This document shows, piece by piece, positions 23,561 to 30,810 of a DNA stretch of 31,295 bases. The notes below the pieces were generated by a model, which was not told the DNA's origin, did not search any database, and saw nothing but the letters and a program-made list of their open reading frames with translations. Position 1 is the stretch's first letter; each line of letters opens with the position of its first letter. This stretch comes from a virus. The stretch is from the IMG/VR virus record IMGVR_UViG_3300001450_000150, positions 1 to 31,295 of that record, one strand, 5' to 3'. The position numbers were made by a program, and so were the translations under genes.

Positions 23561-24063
23561 GCAGACGGGTATTCTTTAAAATTATCATAAATTGACATTT
23601 TATCAGTATCCATATCTGATTTATAATCAGTAGAACCGAAACCAGCATCCCCTCGATCAGCTTCAACGACTTCATCAATAAAACTTACTTCAGCTGTTAT
23701 ATGAGGATATAAAACCAATTGTGCAATTTTTGTACCTTTATTTAAAGTAATATTAACATTACTGAAGTTATATAACTTTACTCCTAGATCTCCTCTATAA
23801 CCATTATCAATGATTCCTAAGTGAGGTTGTAAGTTATGTTTGAACCCTAAACCACTTCTAGGTTCAACACGGAACCACCAACCTGGAGTCAAATAACCAA
23901 GAGTTAAACCAACAGGAACTACAACTGACCCATCCCCAGGAACAATAACTTCTGATACACTATATAGATCATATCCTGAATCACTATCATGGGCTCGTTC
24001 CGGGAGTTTTGCGTCAGTGTGGGTCTTTACAAACTTCATACTAAGCTGTTCTTTTGAACTCAT
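23557..24063 (-). CDS. dut: dUTP diphosphatase (trimeric dUTPase)
   Basis: All five trimeric dUTPase motifs are present in order: I, DSDSGYDLYS (26-35); II, PRSGLG (68-73); III, GIIDNGYRGD (83-92) with the catalytic Asp; IV, GTKIAQLVL (110-118); and V, RGDAGFGST (137-145), the glycine-rich nucleotide-covering tail. The enzyme hydrolyses dUTP to dUMP and pyrophosphate, keeping uracil out of DNA and supplying dTMP synthesis. Residues 146-168 form an extra C-terminal tail (KSDMDTDKMSIYDNFKEYP) beyond motif V. It is coupled to the clamp-loader gene and preceded by a sigma-70-like promoter whose predicted start is the ATG. Confidence 0.95.
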   Translation of the reverse strand: MSSKEQLSMKFVKTHTDAKLPERAHDSDSGYDLYSVSEVIVPGDGSVVVPVGLTLGYLTPGWWFRVEPRSGLGFKHNLQPHLGIIDNGYRGDLGVKLYNFSNVNITLNKGTKIAQLVLYPHITAEVSFIDEVVEADRGDAGFGSTDYKSDMDTDKMSIYDNFKEYPSA

Positions 24064-24069
24064 ACATAA

Positions 24070-24097
24070 AATATAGTATATAATAGAGATTTTTCAA
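24070..24097 (-). promoter_or_regulatory. Sigma-70-like promoter of dut-gp44, leaderless spacing
   Basis: On the minus strand TTGAAA (24097-24092), 16 bp, TATATT (24075-24070), then 6 nt to ATG 24063. Predicted initiation is the A of the ATG. It would give early expression of two replication genes inside a late cluster. Confidence 0.6.
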
Positions 24098-24104
24098 GTA
24101 AATA
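24098..24104 (+). promoter_or_regulatory. Late-type promoter GTAAATA
   Basis: GTAAATA ends 5 nt before ATG 24110. It is immediately adjacent to the -35 hexamer of the divergent dut promoter, so the two polymerase forms may compete for this 46-bp spacer. Confidence 0.55.
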
Positions 24105-24109
24105 TTTTT

Positions 24110-24583
24110 ATGGATGATATTAACCCGGATGATTTAATTTCGCAACTTAAGTCTATACCTGCAGATAGTAAAATGTTAGAACGAGCTGCTCAAGATCATC
24201 CAGAATTGAATAAAGAAGATGTAGAGGAGTTTGTTATTAAAAAATCTTCGAAGTTAATTCAAGATAGTCTAGAGTTAATCGACAATATGAAAGAAGTGGT
24301 TCATCATATGCCAGAAGCAGAAAATATATCATCCCTTGCGGAGTTAATTAAAGCATCTTCTGGAGCTATAGAAACATTAAACAAAATTGTTATACAAGAT
24401 AAAAAGTCTAATACTACTATTGCATCAAAGAAAATGGATATTGAATCTAGGAGAGAACTTCAAACTGCAGATCAAAGTCATGCGTTAACTATGAGTAGGG
24501 AAGAAATTATGGCTAAACTTATAAATGATAAATCTGTTATAAATGTTGATGCAGAAGTTAATGATCCAGAAAAACTTAACTAA
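24110..24583 (+). CDS. Helical protein, possible gp16-like terminase small subunit
   Basis: The 157-residue protein is acidic and almost entirely helical. Residues about 50-100 read as a helical hairpin (SSKLIQDSLELIDNMKEVV, then ISSLAELIKASSGAIETLNK), comparable in pattern and position to the central helices of T4 gp16 (164 aa). In T4, gp16 forms rings that regulate the large terminase during DNA packaging. A Lys/Arg-rich helix follows and the end is polar. No HTH or enzyme motif is seen. It is transcribed from its own late-type promoter, and its 3' end overlaps the convergent 358-residue gene by 8 nt. The assignment is tentative; any small helical assembly protein would look similar. Confidence 0.45.
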   Translation: MDDINPDDLISQLKSIPADSKMLERAAQDHPELNKEDVEEFVIKKSSKLIQDSLELIDNMKEVVHHMPEAENISSLAELIKASSGAIETLNKIVIQDKKSNTTIASKKMDIESRRELQTADQSHALTMSREEIMAKLINDKSVINVDAEVNDPEKLN

Positions 24584-25652
24584 GTATATCCATACTAAAC
24601 GGACGTTTAAGAGTTTGAATCTTATTTAAAAGTAAGTCTACTTCTTCTTTTGAATTTTCTACAACTAACTCAAATACTCCAGGTACAGTCTTTTGTTTGT
24701 TACTTACTTTATTTGTAGTTAGCCAACCTAGTAAGTTAAATGCCCCGCCTAACGTAACGCTTATAACTTCGCTTATTTCAGACTGATTTTCTTTTAATCG
24801 TTTGTAGTAAAAATGATCAGTTACTAAGTTTTCTTTATGAGCCGAATCTCCAAGATCTGTAGTATTAATTACTTGTTGTATATTTCTTTTGAAAATTGAT
24901 TCAGTTCTCCGACTTAAACCTAAGATATTTTTTCGAGTATCTAATTCCAATTTGTCATCTATAATACTATTAAATGGGTAAGGAGTTGGGTCTGAATCTT
25001 CATCTGCATAATGCATATATCTTCCTTGAGGGGTGAGATATTGATAAGAGATAAAACCTATGCTTTCAGATATTTCTTGTAGAATTGTATCTTCAATATT
25101 AAGTTTTGTTTGTAATACTTCTTTAACTTTATTATGAGACTTACGATACTTATCTAACCACCATGCTATAAATTCTCCATTTTGATCTTCGCTAGCGATA
25201 TCAAAAGAAGTCTTTATCTCAGATAACTGTTCATTTACTTTATCAGTATCATCTTTAGTAAGAGGTATCTCTCTACCTTCAGTTGTTTCTGCTATTAAGT
25301 TACCAGCTGCACTTATATAAACTAACGGGTCACCATTTTCAGTTAACTTTAAAAACTCTCCATCGTTTAATTCTAACTGTAGCCGAGATAGATATTTTGT
25401 AGCTTTAGGGTTCTTAGCGAAGGTTTGTAAATTTATATTAGAGTTTGCTAATTGTTCCCAGAACGTTGCTTCAGCTGTAATCGGGTCAGCTTCATATTTT
25501 AAACTGTCATAGTACTTACTAAGAGCTAGAAAGTTAATATATGATCTTAATATAGAGTTAAAGTTTGTTGAGGCAATATGAAAATCTACTGTATTTGTTA
25601 ATTTACTATTAACAATATCTGGTACTCCTGTTTTAGATGGTATTGCGCTCAT
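24576..25652 (-). CDS. Unknown tail/baseplate-region protein, 358 aa
   Basis: The protein is largely helical, with Asn/Lys/Glu-rich segments: NFNSILRSYINFLALSKYYD, NEQLSEIKTSFDIASE and FIAWWLDKYRKSHNKVKEVL. A short Gly-containing hydrophobic stretch (SVTLGGAFNLLGWLTT) lies near residue 305. The N terminus begins MSAIPSKTGVPDIVNSKL. Its ATG overlaps the stop of the hub candidate by 4 nt, so it is co-translated with the central baseplate genes. It has no recognised domain; a baseplate hub, assembly or chaperone role is guessed from context only. Confidence 0.6.
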   Translation of the reverse strand: MSAIPSKTGVPDIVNSKLTNTVDFHIASTNFNSILRSYINFLALSKYYDSLKYEADPITAEATFWEQLANSNINLQTFAKNPKATKYLSRLQLELNDGEFLKLTENGDPLVYISAAGNLIAETTEGREIPLTKDDTDKVNEQLSEIKTSFDIASEDQNGEFIAWWLDKYRKSHNKVKEVLQTKLNIEDTILQEISESIGFISYQYLTPQGRYMHYADEDSDPTPYPFNSIIDDKLELDTRKNILGLSRRTESIFKRNIQQVINTTDLGDSAHKENLVTDHFYYKRLKENQSEISEVISVTLGGAFNLLGWLTTNKVSNKQKTVPGVFELVVENSKEEVDLLLNKIQTLKRPFSMDILS

Positions 25653-27085
25653 TTCGGTTTATCTAATTTCACACATTCTATTGCACTTGAAAATTGACTT
25701 GCACTTATAGTTGTAAGGTTTTTAGTTACATACCAAAACCCTGGTATTTTATTAGCAAATTTATTTCTAGTATTTAAATCTAATGTCATATAAATAAACT
25801 TGTTTGCCGCTATATTAATATCTCCAAAACAACTAAAATTAGCTTTAGTTAAACTATTTAGTAATTGTTTTTGTAATTGGATAGTCCCATGATACCTTGT
25901 TGTACTTTCATCCGCCATTGTGAAAATTTTAGTTTTAGTATTATTGAATTTTTTATTTTCATCAATATTTAATTGAATATTTTCTCCATCTGGTAAAGAC
26001 TCAACACCACTTCTGGCTTGTACAGCAGGTATTGTGCCTTGGTCGCTATGAATTGTAATTTGTTTTGCTTCAGCGTCAAATTGTATTATTTCTTTTTTGT
26101 CTAGCTCTTCTAATGTAGCGTTGAAGTTAACATCTGTAAATAGTATCTCATTAATATCTATAGGTATATAAGAGTAATAATTACCTAATATAGAGCTTGC
26201 TTCTTTATTTGTATAACTTACTCTATTATCTCCTGAAGACACCTTAAAACCTCCTGCAAAGTTATCACCTAGTATTGTTTGAGGTATACCTGGATGTTTA
26301 TTAGTACTTTTAAAAATTTTATTTGTTTTACTTCTTATAGATTGTAGTTGAAATTGTCCGTTATAATATGTAAGTACTCCTCCGCTTTCGTCTGATGAAA
26401 CATATGTTTTCATTATTTCTTCTATAGCAGTAAGAGCTGGTTCACCAGCTGGTAAAGAATAATAAACAGTACCTATACCATCATCCCAATTTTTCTCATC
26501 TATAATATTAGGGTCATCAGAAAAGTATGTAAGAACATCTTTAAGAGCTCTACCAGAGTTTACTTTATCTCGCCCTGTATTAATTATAACTTTTTGTTGT
26601 AATTTTTCATTTAATAAATCTGTAGTCCATATTTTTCTCTTATTGGCAAAATGAGAATAAACTACATCTATAAAAAAATACACAGTAAGTTTATTATTAT
26701 CTTGTACTGTTTTTTCACTGTTAGTTATAATAAATATTTTTTCTAATATTTTTTGATTATTAGATTTAATTAATATTTTTATAAATTCTTCTCCATCTCC
26801 GTAGCTGTTTATCTCAGACAAAGCTGCGGCGTTAGGGCCAAAATCTACTTTGTTAATAGTGGTTGAATTTTGCTCATCGTTTATTGACACGCTCCCTAAT
26901 AGGAAAGGAGTATCGTGGTTTGTTTCTAGTACTATTTGAAATAAAGAAGTAGAGTCTATATACCTAGCTTCTCCTCTACTATTAAACAGAAAAACTGTAA
27001 CTTCATATTCTGTACCATTTGCATTAATAGATACAAAAGGAAAGTCAGTTGCTGCTTTCATTTTTGCTTGAGGTATATTAGCCAT
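25649..27085 (-). CDS. Probable baseplate hub protein (gp27-like candidate), 478 aa
   Basis: The protein is rich in beta strands, with FVSINANGTEYEVTVFLFNS at the N terminus, a YGDGEEFIKILIKSNNQKI strand pair, a central VNSGRALKDVLTYFSDDP helix and EPALTAIEEIMKTYVSS. It ends IPGFWYVTKNLTTISASQFS, a closing pattern seen in gp27/gpD-type hub proteins that carry two tube-like beta domains. In T4, gp27 (391 aa) forms the trimeric hub beneath the tube. The gene lies between the gp53-like gene and an unknown one, with 8-nt and 4-nt overlaps. The assignment rests on architecture and neighbourhood, not on a decisive motif. Confidence 0.5.
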   Translation of the reverse strand: MANIPQAKMKAATDFPFVSINANGTEYEVTVFLFNSRGEARYIDSTSLFQIVLETNHDTPFLLGSVSINDEQNSTTINKVDFGPNAAALSEINSYGDGEEFIKILIKSNNQKILEKIFIITNSEKTVQDNNKLTVYFFIDVVYSHFANKRKIWTTDLLNEKLQQKVIINTGRDKVNSGRALKDVLTYFSDDPNIIDEKNWDDGIGTVYYSLPAGEPALTAIEEIMKTYVSSDESGGVLTYYNGQFQLQSIRSKTNKIFKSTNKHPGIPQTILGDNFAGGFKVSSGDNRVSYTNKEASSILGNYYSYIPIDINEILFTDVNFNATLEELDKKEIIQFDAEAKQITIHSDQGTIPAVQARSGVESLPDGENIQLNIDENKKFNNTKTKIFTMADESTTRYHGTIQLQKQLLNSLTKANFSCFGDINIAANKFIYMTLDLNTRNKFANKIPGFWYVTKNLTTISASQFSSAIECVKLDKPK

Positions 27086-27449
27086 TAGTAAGTCTTTTTA
27101 TTTCTGCTAAAATAGGGTTAACAAAATCGGGTCTTATTATTTTATATACAGCTCCTAATTCAGGGTTACCTATAGGGTTAAAGACATTATTTACTAAACA
27201 AATCAACCACCATAAATCTTGAGTACCATATACATCATTCGATAAAGTTGTCCATGGTTTTTTGCTGTTAATTCTTAATTCATAATAAACATCTGACTGT
27301 AAATCATCTGGTATAGATATCTTTTTTGTAATATTATAGAAGAAGAATTTGTCTGACTTCGCAACTTTAAAAATATTTTCATATCTTACATCTTCTAAAT
27401 TAGGTAAATCTTTTATTTGATTTTGATATTGTTCTAAGTCTGTAATCAT
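27078..27449 (-). CDS. Baseplate wedge protein gp53-like
   Basis: The 123-residue protein has the gp53-type core: FYNITKKISIPDDLQSD, then PWTTLSNDVYGTQDLWWLIC (about 65-84) and LVNNVFNPIGNPELG, with the diagnostic DxYG-x3-WW pattern also seen in LysM-like tail proteins. T4 gp53 (196 aa) joins adjacent wedges around the hub; this version is shorter and lacks the extended N terminus. It is tightly packed between the tube-initiator candidate (2-nt gap) and the hub candidate (8-nt overlap). No Shine-Dalgarno precedes ATG 27449. Confidence 0.7.
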   Translation of the reverse strand: MITDLEQYQNQIKDLPNLEDVRYENIFKVAKSDKFFFYNITKKISIPDDLQSDVYYELRINSKKPWTTLSNDVYGTQDLWWLICLVNNVFNPIGNPELGAVYKIIRPDFVNPILAEIKRLTNG

Positions 27450-27451
27450 AA

Positions 27452-28561
27452 TTATACTTGGGTTGAAAATACAGGGTTATTTACTGCATCAAAATATAAG
27501 TTTTGGGTTTCTGGTACTAAGCTCTTTAAAGTAAGGGTTACTTCATAACCTTCGGGTATAACTGCTTGAACACTCTTATTGTTCTCTGTATTAATAAAAC
27601 CGGAGATTGTTTTATTTTTACGAGTACCTATCATGTTTACTGCTAAACTACTCAAAAAACTATATCTATAACTAAACACCCCTGGTAATTTAGCTCTATA
27701 AATTACAGGTGGAGTTAAAGCAACTCGATTTAATTTATTAGGCATATTTTGATATAACAATAAGAAAATTAAACGATAGTTCATCTCGTACATATTATTA
27801 CCATATTCAGAGTCTCTTGTATTATCTAGAAAAAATGACATGGTATGCTCAGGTCCAGAATTATCGTAATTAAACGATTTAGAAAAATCAATACCTACTC
27901 CAGGAGCTGCTAAACTACCAAGTAAATTTGTTAATGAAGAAACACCATCTGTTATTGCTGTAGAAAGAGTACCACCACCCATTTGCCAGTTGTTTGATAT
28001 ACTTTTATATTTGTCTTCTAAATATGGTAATTTGTAAATAAAATTAGTTCTTTTTACACCGTATAGTTCTTCATAAGATTTAAGATACTGTGGCATTTTC
28101 ATCGTTTCAACACCAAATTGTGCTCGAGCCTTATCTATGGTACCTTGAGCTGTAGAACTAACCTTACTCCCTGCATCTTTAACTACAGTTGTTACACTCT
28201 CTCCTTCACCTGCTATTTTAGTTATTTGATCTAACAATCCACCTATTCCTTTACCTGCAGAATCAGCTATTTGTTTTGCTACATTTAAATTACTATAAAA
28301 AGCTGGTAGAGCAACTTGAAACTCTTGTAATTCTAAAGTAGGGGTATTTTCTCTACCAACACTATTTCTTTTAGTTTTTGTCCACTTAAAATTCTTTACT
28401 ACATCTATTACTTTACCACCATCTGGTACTAGTCGATCACTTTTACCCTCAACAGTTGCTGACGCTGCGGCTGCTGCAACTCCGAATGTTCGGTCAACAT
28501 CGTCTCCTCCTATCCCTATTTGAGATTGTTCATCTCTTACAAATTTAAATAATTTATTCAT
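27452..28561 (-). CDS. Possible baseplate tail-tube initiator (gp48/gp54-like), 369 aa
   Basis: Length is close to T4 gp48 (364) and gp54 (320). The protein has an Ala-rich segment (FGVAAAAASATVEG), a Gly/Ser-rich low-complexity middle, and a C-terminal beta-rich domain with HTMSFFLDNTRDSEYGNN, NYRLIFLLLYQNMPNKLN and the closing IPEGYEVTLTLKSLVPETQN, similar in style to tube-initiator and tube-cap proteins. It sits between the tape-measure-like gene and gp53, as expected for a gene acting at the hub-tube junction. The assignment is by length, end pattern and order; motif evidence is limited. Confidence 0.5.
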   Translation of the reverse strand: MNKLFKFVRDEQSQIGIGGDDVDRTFGVAAAAASATVEGKSDRLVPDGGKVIDVVKNFKWTKTKRNSVGRENTPTLELQEFQVALPAFYSNLNVAKQIADSAGKGIGGLLDQITKIAGEGESVTTVVKDAGSKVSSTAQGTIDKARAQFGVETMKMPQYLKSYEELYGVKRTNFIYKLPYLEDKYKSISNNWQMGGGTLSTAITDGVSSLTNLLGSLAAPGVGIDFSKSFNYDNSGPEHTMSFFLDNTRDSEYGNNMYEMNYRLIFLLLYQNMPNKLNRVALTPPVIYRAKLPGVFSYRYSFLSSLAVNMIGTRKNKTISGFINTENNKSVQAVIPEGYEVTLTLKSLVPETQNLYFDAVNNPVFSTQV

Positions 28562-28578
28562 TTATTAATATCTTAATG

Positions 28579-30150
28579 TTAACGTCTCCTGTATCTACGA
28601 GAAGGTGCGGATGGTGCAACGTATGTATTTACTTGAGTTTGGTTTACAGTGCTTTGATTTGGTGCGAGACCAAATGCCTTGTTTATTATTTCTTTATCTA
28701 TCTGTTCTAACGTTGGTAATTTTTCTGGCTGATTTATAGGAGTAGCATCTTTTAATAACTGATTGTCCATTTCTTTAAGCTGCTGTTTTAATGCAGGTAA
28801 ATCACCCGTGTCAGCTTTTTGCTCTGCTCTTAGCATTGCTTCTCTATCTCCCTTATAGACATCTGATAATTTCTTTTTAATATCGTTTCTTAATTTATTC
28901 TTTTCTCCACCAGGGTCTGGATCAGTTGTTAACCCAAGAGAGGATTTTATCTTTTCCCTTATACCAAAAGTTTCTGGTAAATTGTCTACTATTGATAATA
29001 TCATATCTGCTATGTTATCTTGTACAGTGTTAATTGTATTTTTTATAAAATCAAATACTGAAGTAAACATATCTTTAACAGGGGTAATTATATAATCCTC
29101 TACTTTATTATATAACCATCCAAAAAGTTTTTGAGGGTTACCACTTTTATCTGTAAGACCTAAAACTGAACTTGCATCGTTCAGCATAGACAATGCAGTT
29201 ATAAGCGGCATAAGAGGTCCATATGCTAAGTGACCTGCAAAAGCTCCAAGTGTTTCCAAACTTGGGTTATCCCAAATAGCAGAGAATTTAGTTCCTAGCT
29301 CTGCCATCCATTTAATCATAGGAGTTTCAGATAAATAATCGATCAATTTCTCATACATACTTCCAAAGAAACTTGTATCTCCACTTTCTTTTTTAAATTC
29401 ATCAGCTTTGTTTTTGAGGAAGTATTGTAATACGTCTATACCAATACCAATACCAGTTCCAAGACCAGGTACCGCATAAGCAAAACCAGCAGCTAAATCC
29501 ATCAAACCAAATATAGTATTATCAATACCACCAGCCTTAATCTTTTTGTATGCTTCGTAAAATGAAAATAGAGAACCAAGAATTGGTATCCTCCTCAGTA
29601 CTGGGCCAGTAAACTTAAATATCTTACCGGCAACTTTAGCTAGTAAACCAGCAGTACCACCAGCGGCTCCTATACCTAATACTTTACTAAGCTCACCAAG
29701 AGCACCTACTGCAAACAATCCACCTAACCAACCCATCGCTGTTTTTGAACCAGAGTCCATTGATTCTCCTAGCTTTTCTGTTACTGAATCCTTTGTACCT
29801 GGAGGTGTTGATATTTTATCTTTAAAATTACTCTCAGGGCCCTTCTTAAACGTTTCCACAAGGAAATCTTTTATATCTTTTAAATGAGATGATATACTGT
29901 CTAATGGGTTCTCACCAATTTGGGCTTGCGCTGTACCATCAGTTGTTTTTCCTTTTTCTTTTGACCCGATTACCGCGATGGACAGATTTGTTTTTAGAAG
30001 CTCCCGAATATTCGTGCTGATATCCCCTAACCTGTGAATAATCGCGGGTATATCTTGTTGACGGAATTCTTCCATCTGAGATCTATTAGCCTCAAGGCTC
30101 GCTTGGTTACCCATTAAAGCCTTGAGTTGTTCTGCAGTTAACTCTGCCAT
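28579..30150 (-). CDS. Tape-measure-like protein (gp29-like), 523 aa
   Basis: The layout is that of a short tape measure. A charged N-terminal helix comes first (TAEQLKALMGNQASLEANRS). Then come Gly/Ala-rich hydrophobic segments that suit a DNA-ejection channel or membrane insertion (GWLGGLFAVGALGELSKVLG, about 140-160; AAGFAYAVPGLGTGIGIGID, about 220-240; FAGHLAYGPLMPLITALSML, about 305-325). A long helical region follows, with a basic end (SAPSRRYRRR). T4 gp29 is 590 residues. It has no enzyme motif. A TTAAATA late motif ends 5 nt before the ATG. Order relative to the gp48/gp53-like genes supports the call. Confidence 0.6.
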   Translation of the reverse strand: MAELTAEQLKALMGNQASLEANRSQMEEFRQQDIPAIIHRLGDISTNIRELLKTNLSIAVIGSKEKGKTTDGTAQAQIGENPLDSISSHLKDIKDFLVETFKKGPESNFKDKISTPPGTKDSVTEKLGESMDSGSKTAMGWLGGLFAVGALGELSKVLGIGAAGGTAGLLAKVAGKIFKFTGPVLRRIPILGSLFSFYEAYKKIKAGGIDNTIFGLMDLAAGFAYAVPGLGTGIGIGIDVLQYFLKNKADEFKKESGDTSFFGSMYEKLIDYLSETPMIKWMAELGTKFSAIWDNPSLETLGAFAGHLAYGPLMPLITALSMLNDASSVLGLTDKSGNPQKLFGWLYNKVEDYIITPVKDMFTSVFDFIKNTINTVQDNIADMILSIVDNLPETFGIREKIKSSLGLTTDPDPGGEKNKLRNDIKKKLSDVYKGDREAMLRAEQKADTGDLPALKQQLKEMDNQLLKDATPINQPEKLPTLEQIDKEIINKAFGLAPNQSTVNQTQVNTYVAPSAPSRRYRRR

Positions 30151-30155
30151 ATAAT

Positions 30156-30162
30156 TATTTAA
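30156..30162 (-). promoter_or_regulatory. Late-type promoter TTAAATA of the central tail genes
   Basis: On the minus strand TTAAATA ends 5 nt before ATG 30150; the sequence through the start codon (TTAAATAATTATATGGC) nearly repeats that at 10784-10769 and 22133-22116. It overlaps the 3' end of the preceding gene's spacer. Confidence 0.6.
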
Positions 30163-30165
30163 TTA

Positions 30166-30810
30166 TTAGGCAAAGAATACACGTGGATCTACTTCGAAGT
30201 TTCTTACAGGTTGTATTGGTTCTAGAGCTTTATCTATGTGATTAGTGATAGATGTTATCTTATTCATACTCAAATACCTGTATAAAGTCTCAGCAGTTTC
30301 AATATCTTCTGCTTTCAACTCATCGGTATCTACTTCAATTGTATGTACAAATCTAAAAATAAAATAAAATAAGGCATCAACAGACTTCATTTCGTCTTTT
30401 TTTGTTTCAATAATATATTTTAAATATGCTAATTCTTTCGCTATCTCTGGTAGTTCAAATTTAAATATAAAGTCAGCTCCTTCTATAGTAAGAGTGTAAT
30501 CTGGTATTTGAATGTCAGTAATTTCGCACTCTACTTGTTCATCAGGCTTTACGTCATTAAACCATTGTTGTAATATATATAGTTTATCTAAATACCCGAT
30601 ATTTCCTTTTGCTTCTCTCCGTATATGGTTATTAATAAACTGTAGATATTTCGTACTAGCTGTTAGTTGATTATCTACGCTCCTCGCAAAATCTTCAAAC
30701 TTAGATTGTAGTTCTAAGTTAATCTTACTGATTTCAACAGACTGATTACTAATAGGTAAAGTAAAATTTAATTTACTTAACTCACTGAGTTTCTGGATTA
30801 TTGCGTTCAT
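30166..30810 (-). CDS. Possible gp26-like baseplate hub assembly protein, 214 aa
   Basis: The 214-residue length matches T4 gp26 (208), a hub assembly protein encoded upstream of the hub and tape-measure genes. Seen: an N-terminal FTLPISNQSVEISKIN strand pair, a long helical section (LQSKFEDFARSVDNQL), an acidic beta region (VECEITDIQIPDYTLTIEG), then IAKELAYLKYIIETKKDEM and a second helical bundle ending NFEVDPRVFFA. The start overlaps the upstream gene by 29 nt. No catalytic motif is visible. The call is mostly from size and order and could be wrong. Confidence 0.4.
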   Translation of the reverse strand: MNAIIQKLSELSKLNFTLPISNQSVEISKINLELQSKFEDFARSVDNQLTASTKYLQFINNHIRREAKGNIGYLDKLYILQQWFNDVKPDEQVECEITDIQIPDYTLTIEGADFIFKFELPEIAKELAYLKYIIETKKDEMKSVDALFYFIFRFVHTIEVDTDELKAEDIETAETLYRYLSMNKITSITNHIDKALEPIQPVRNFEVDPRVFFA

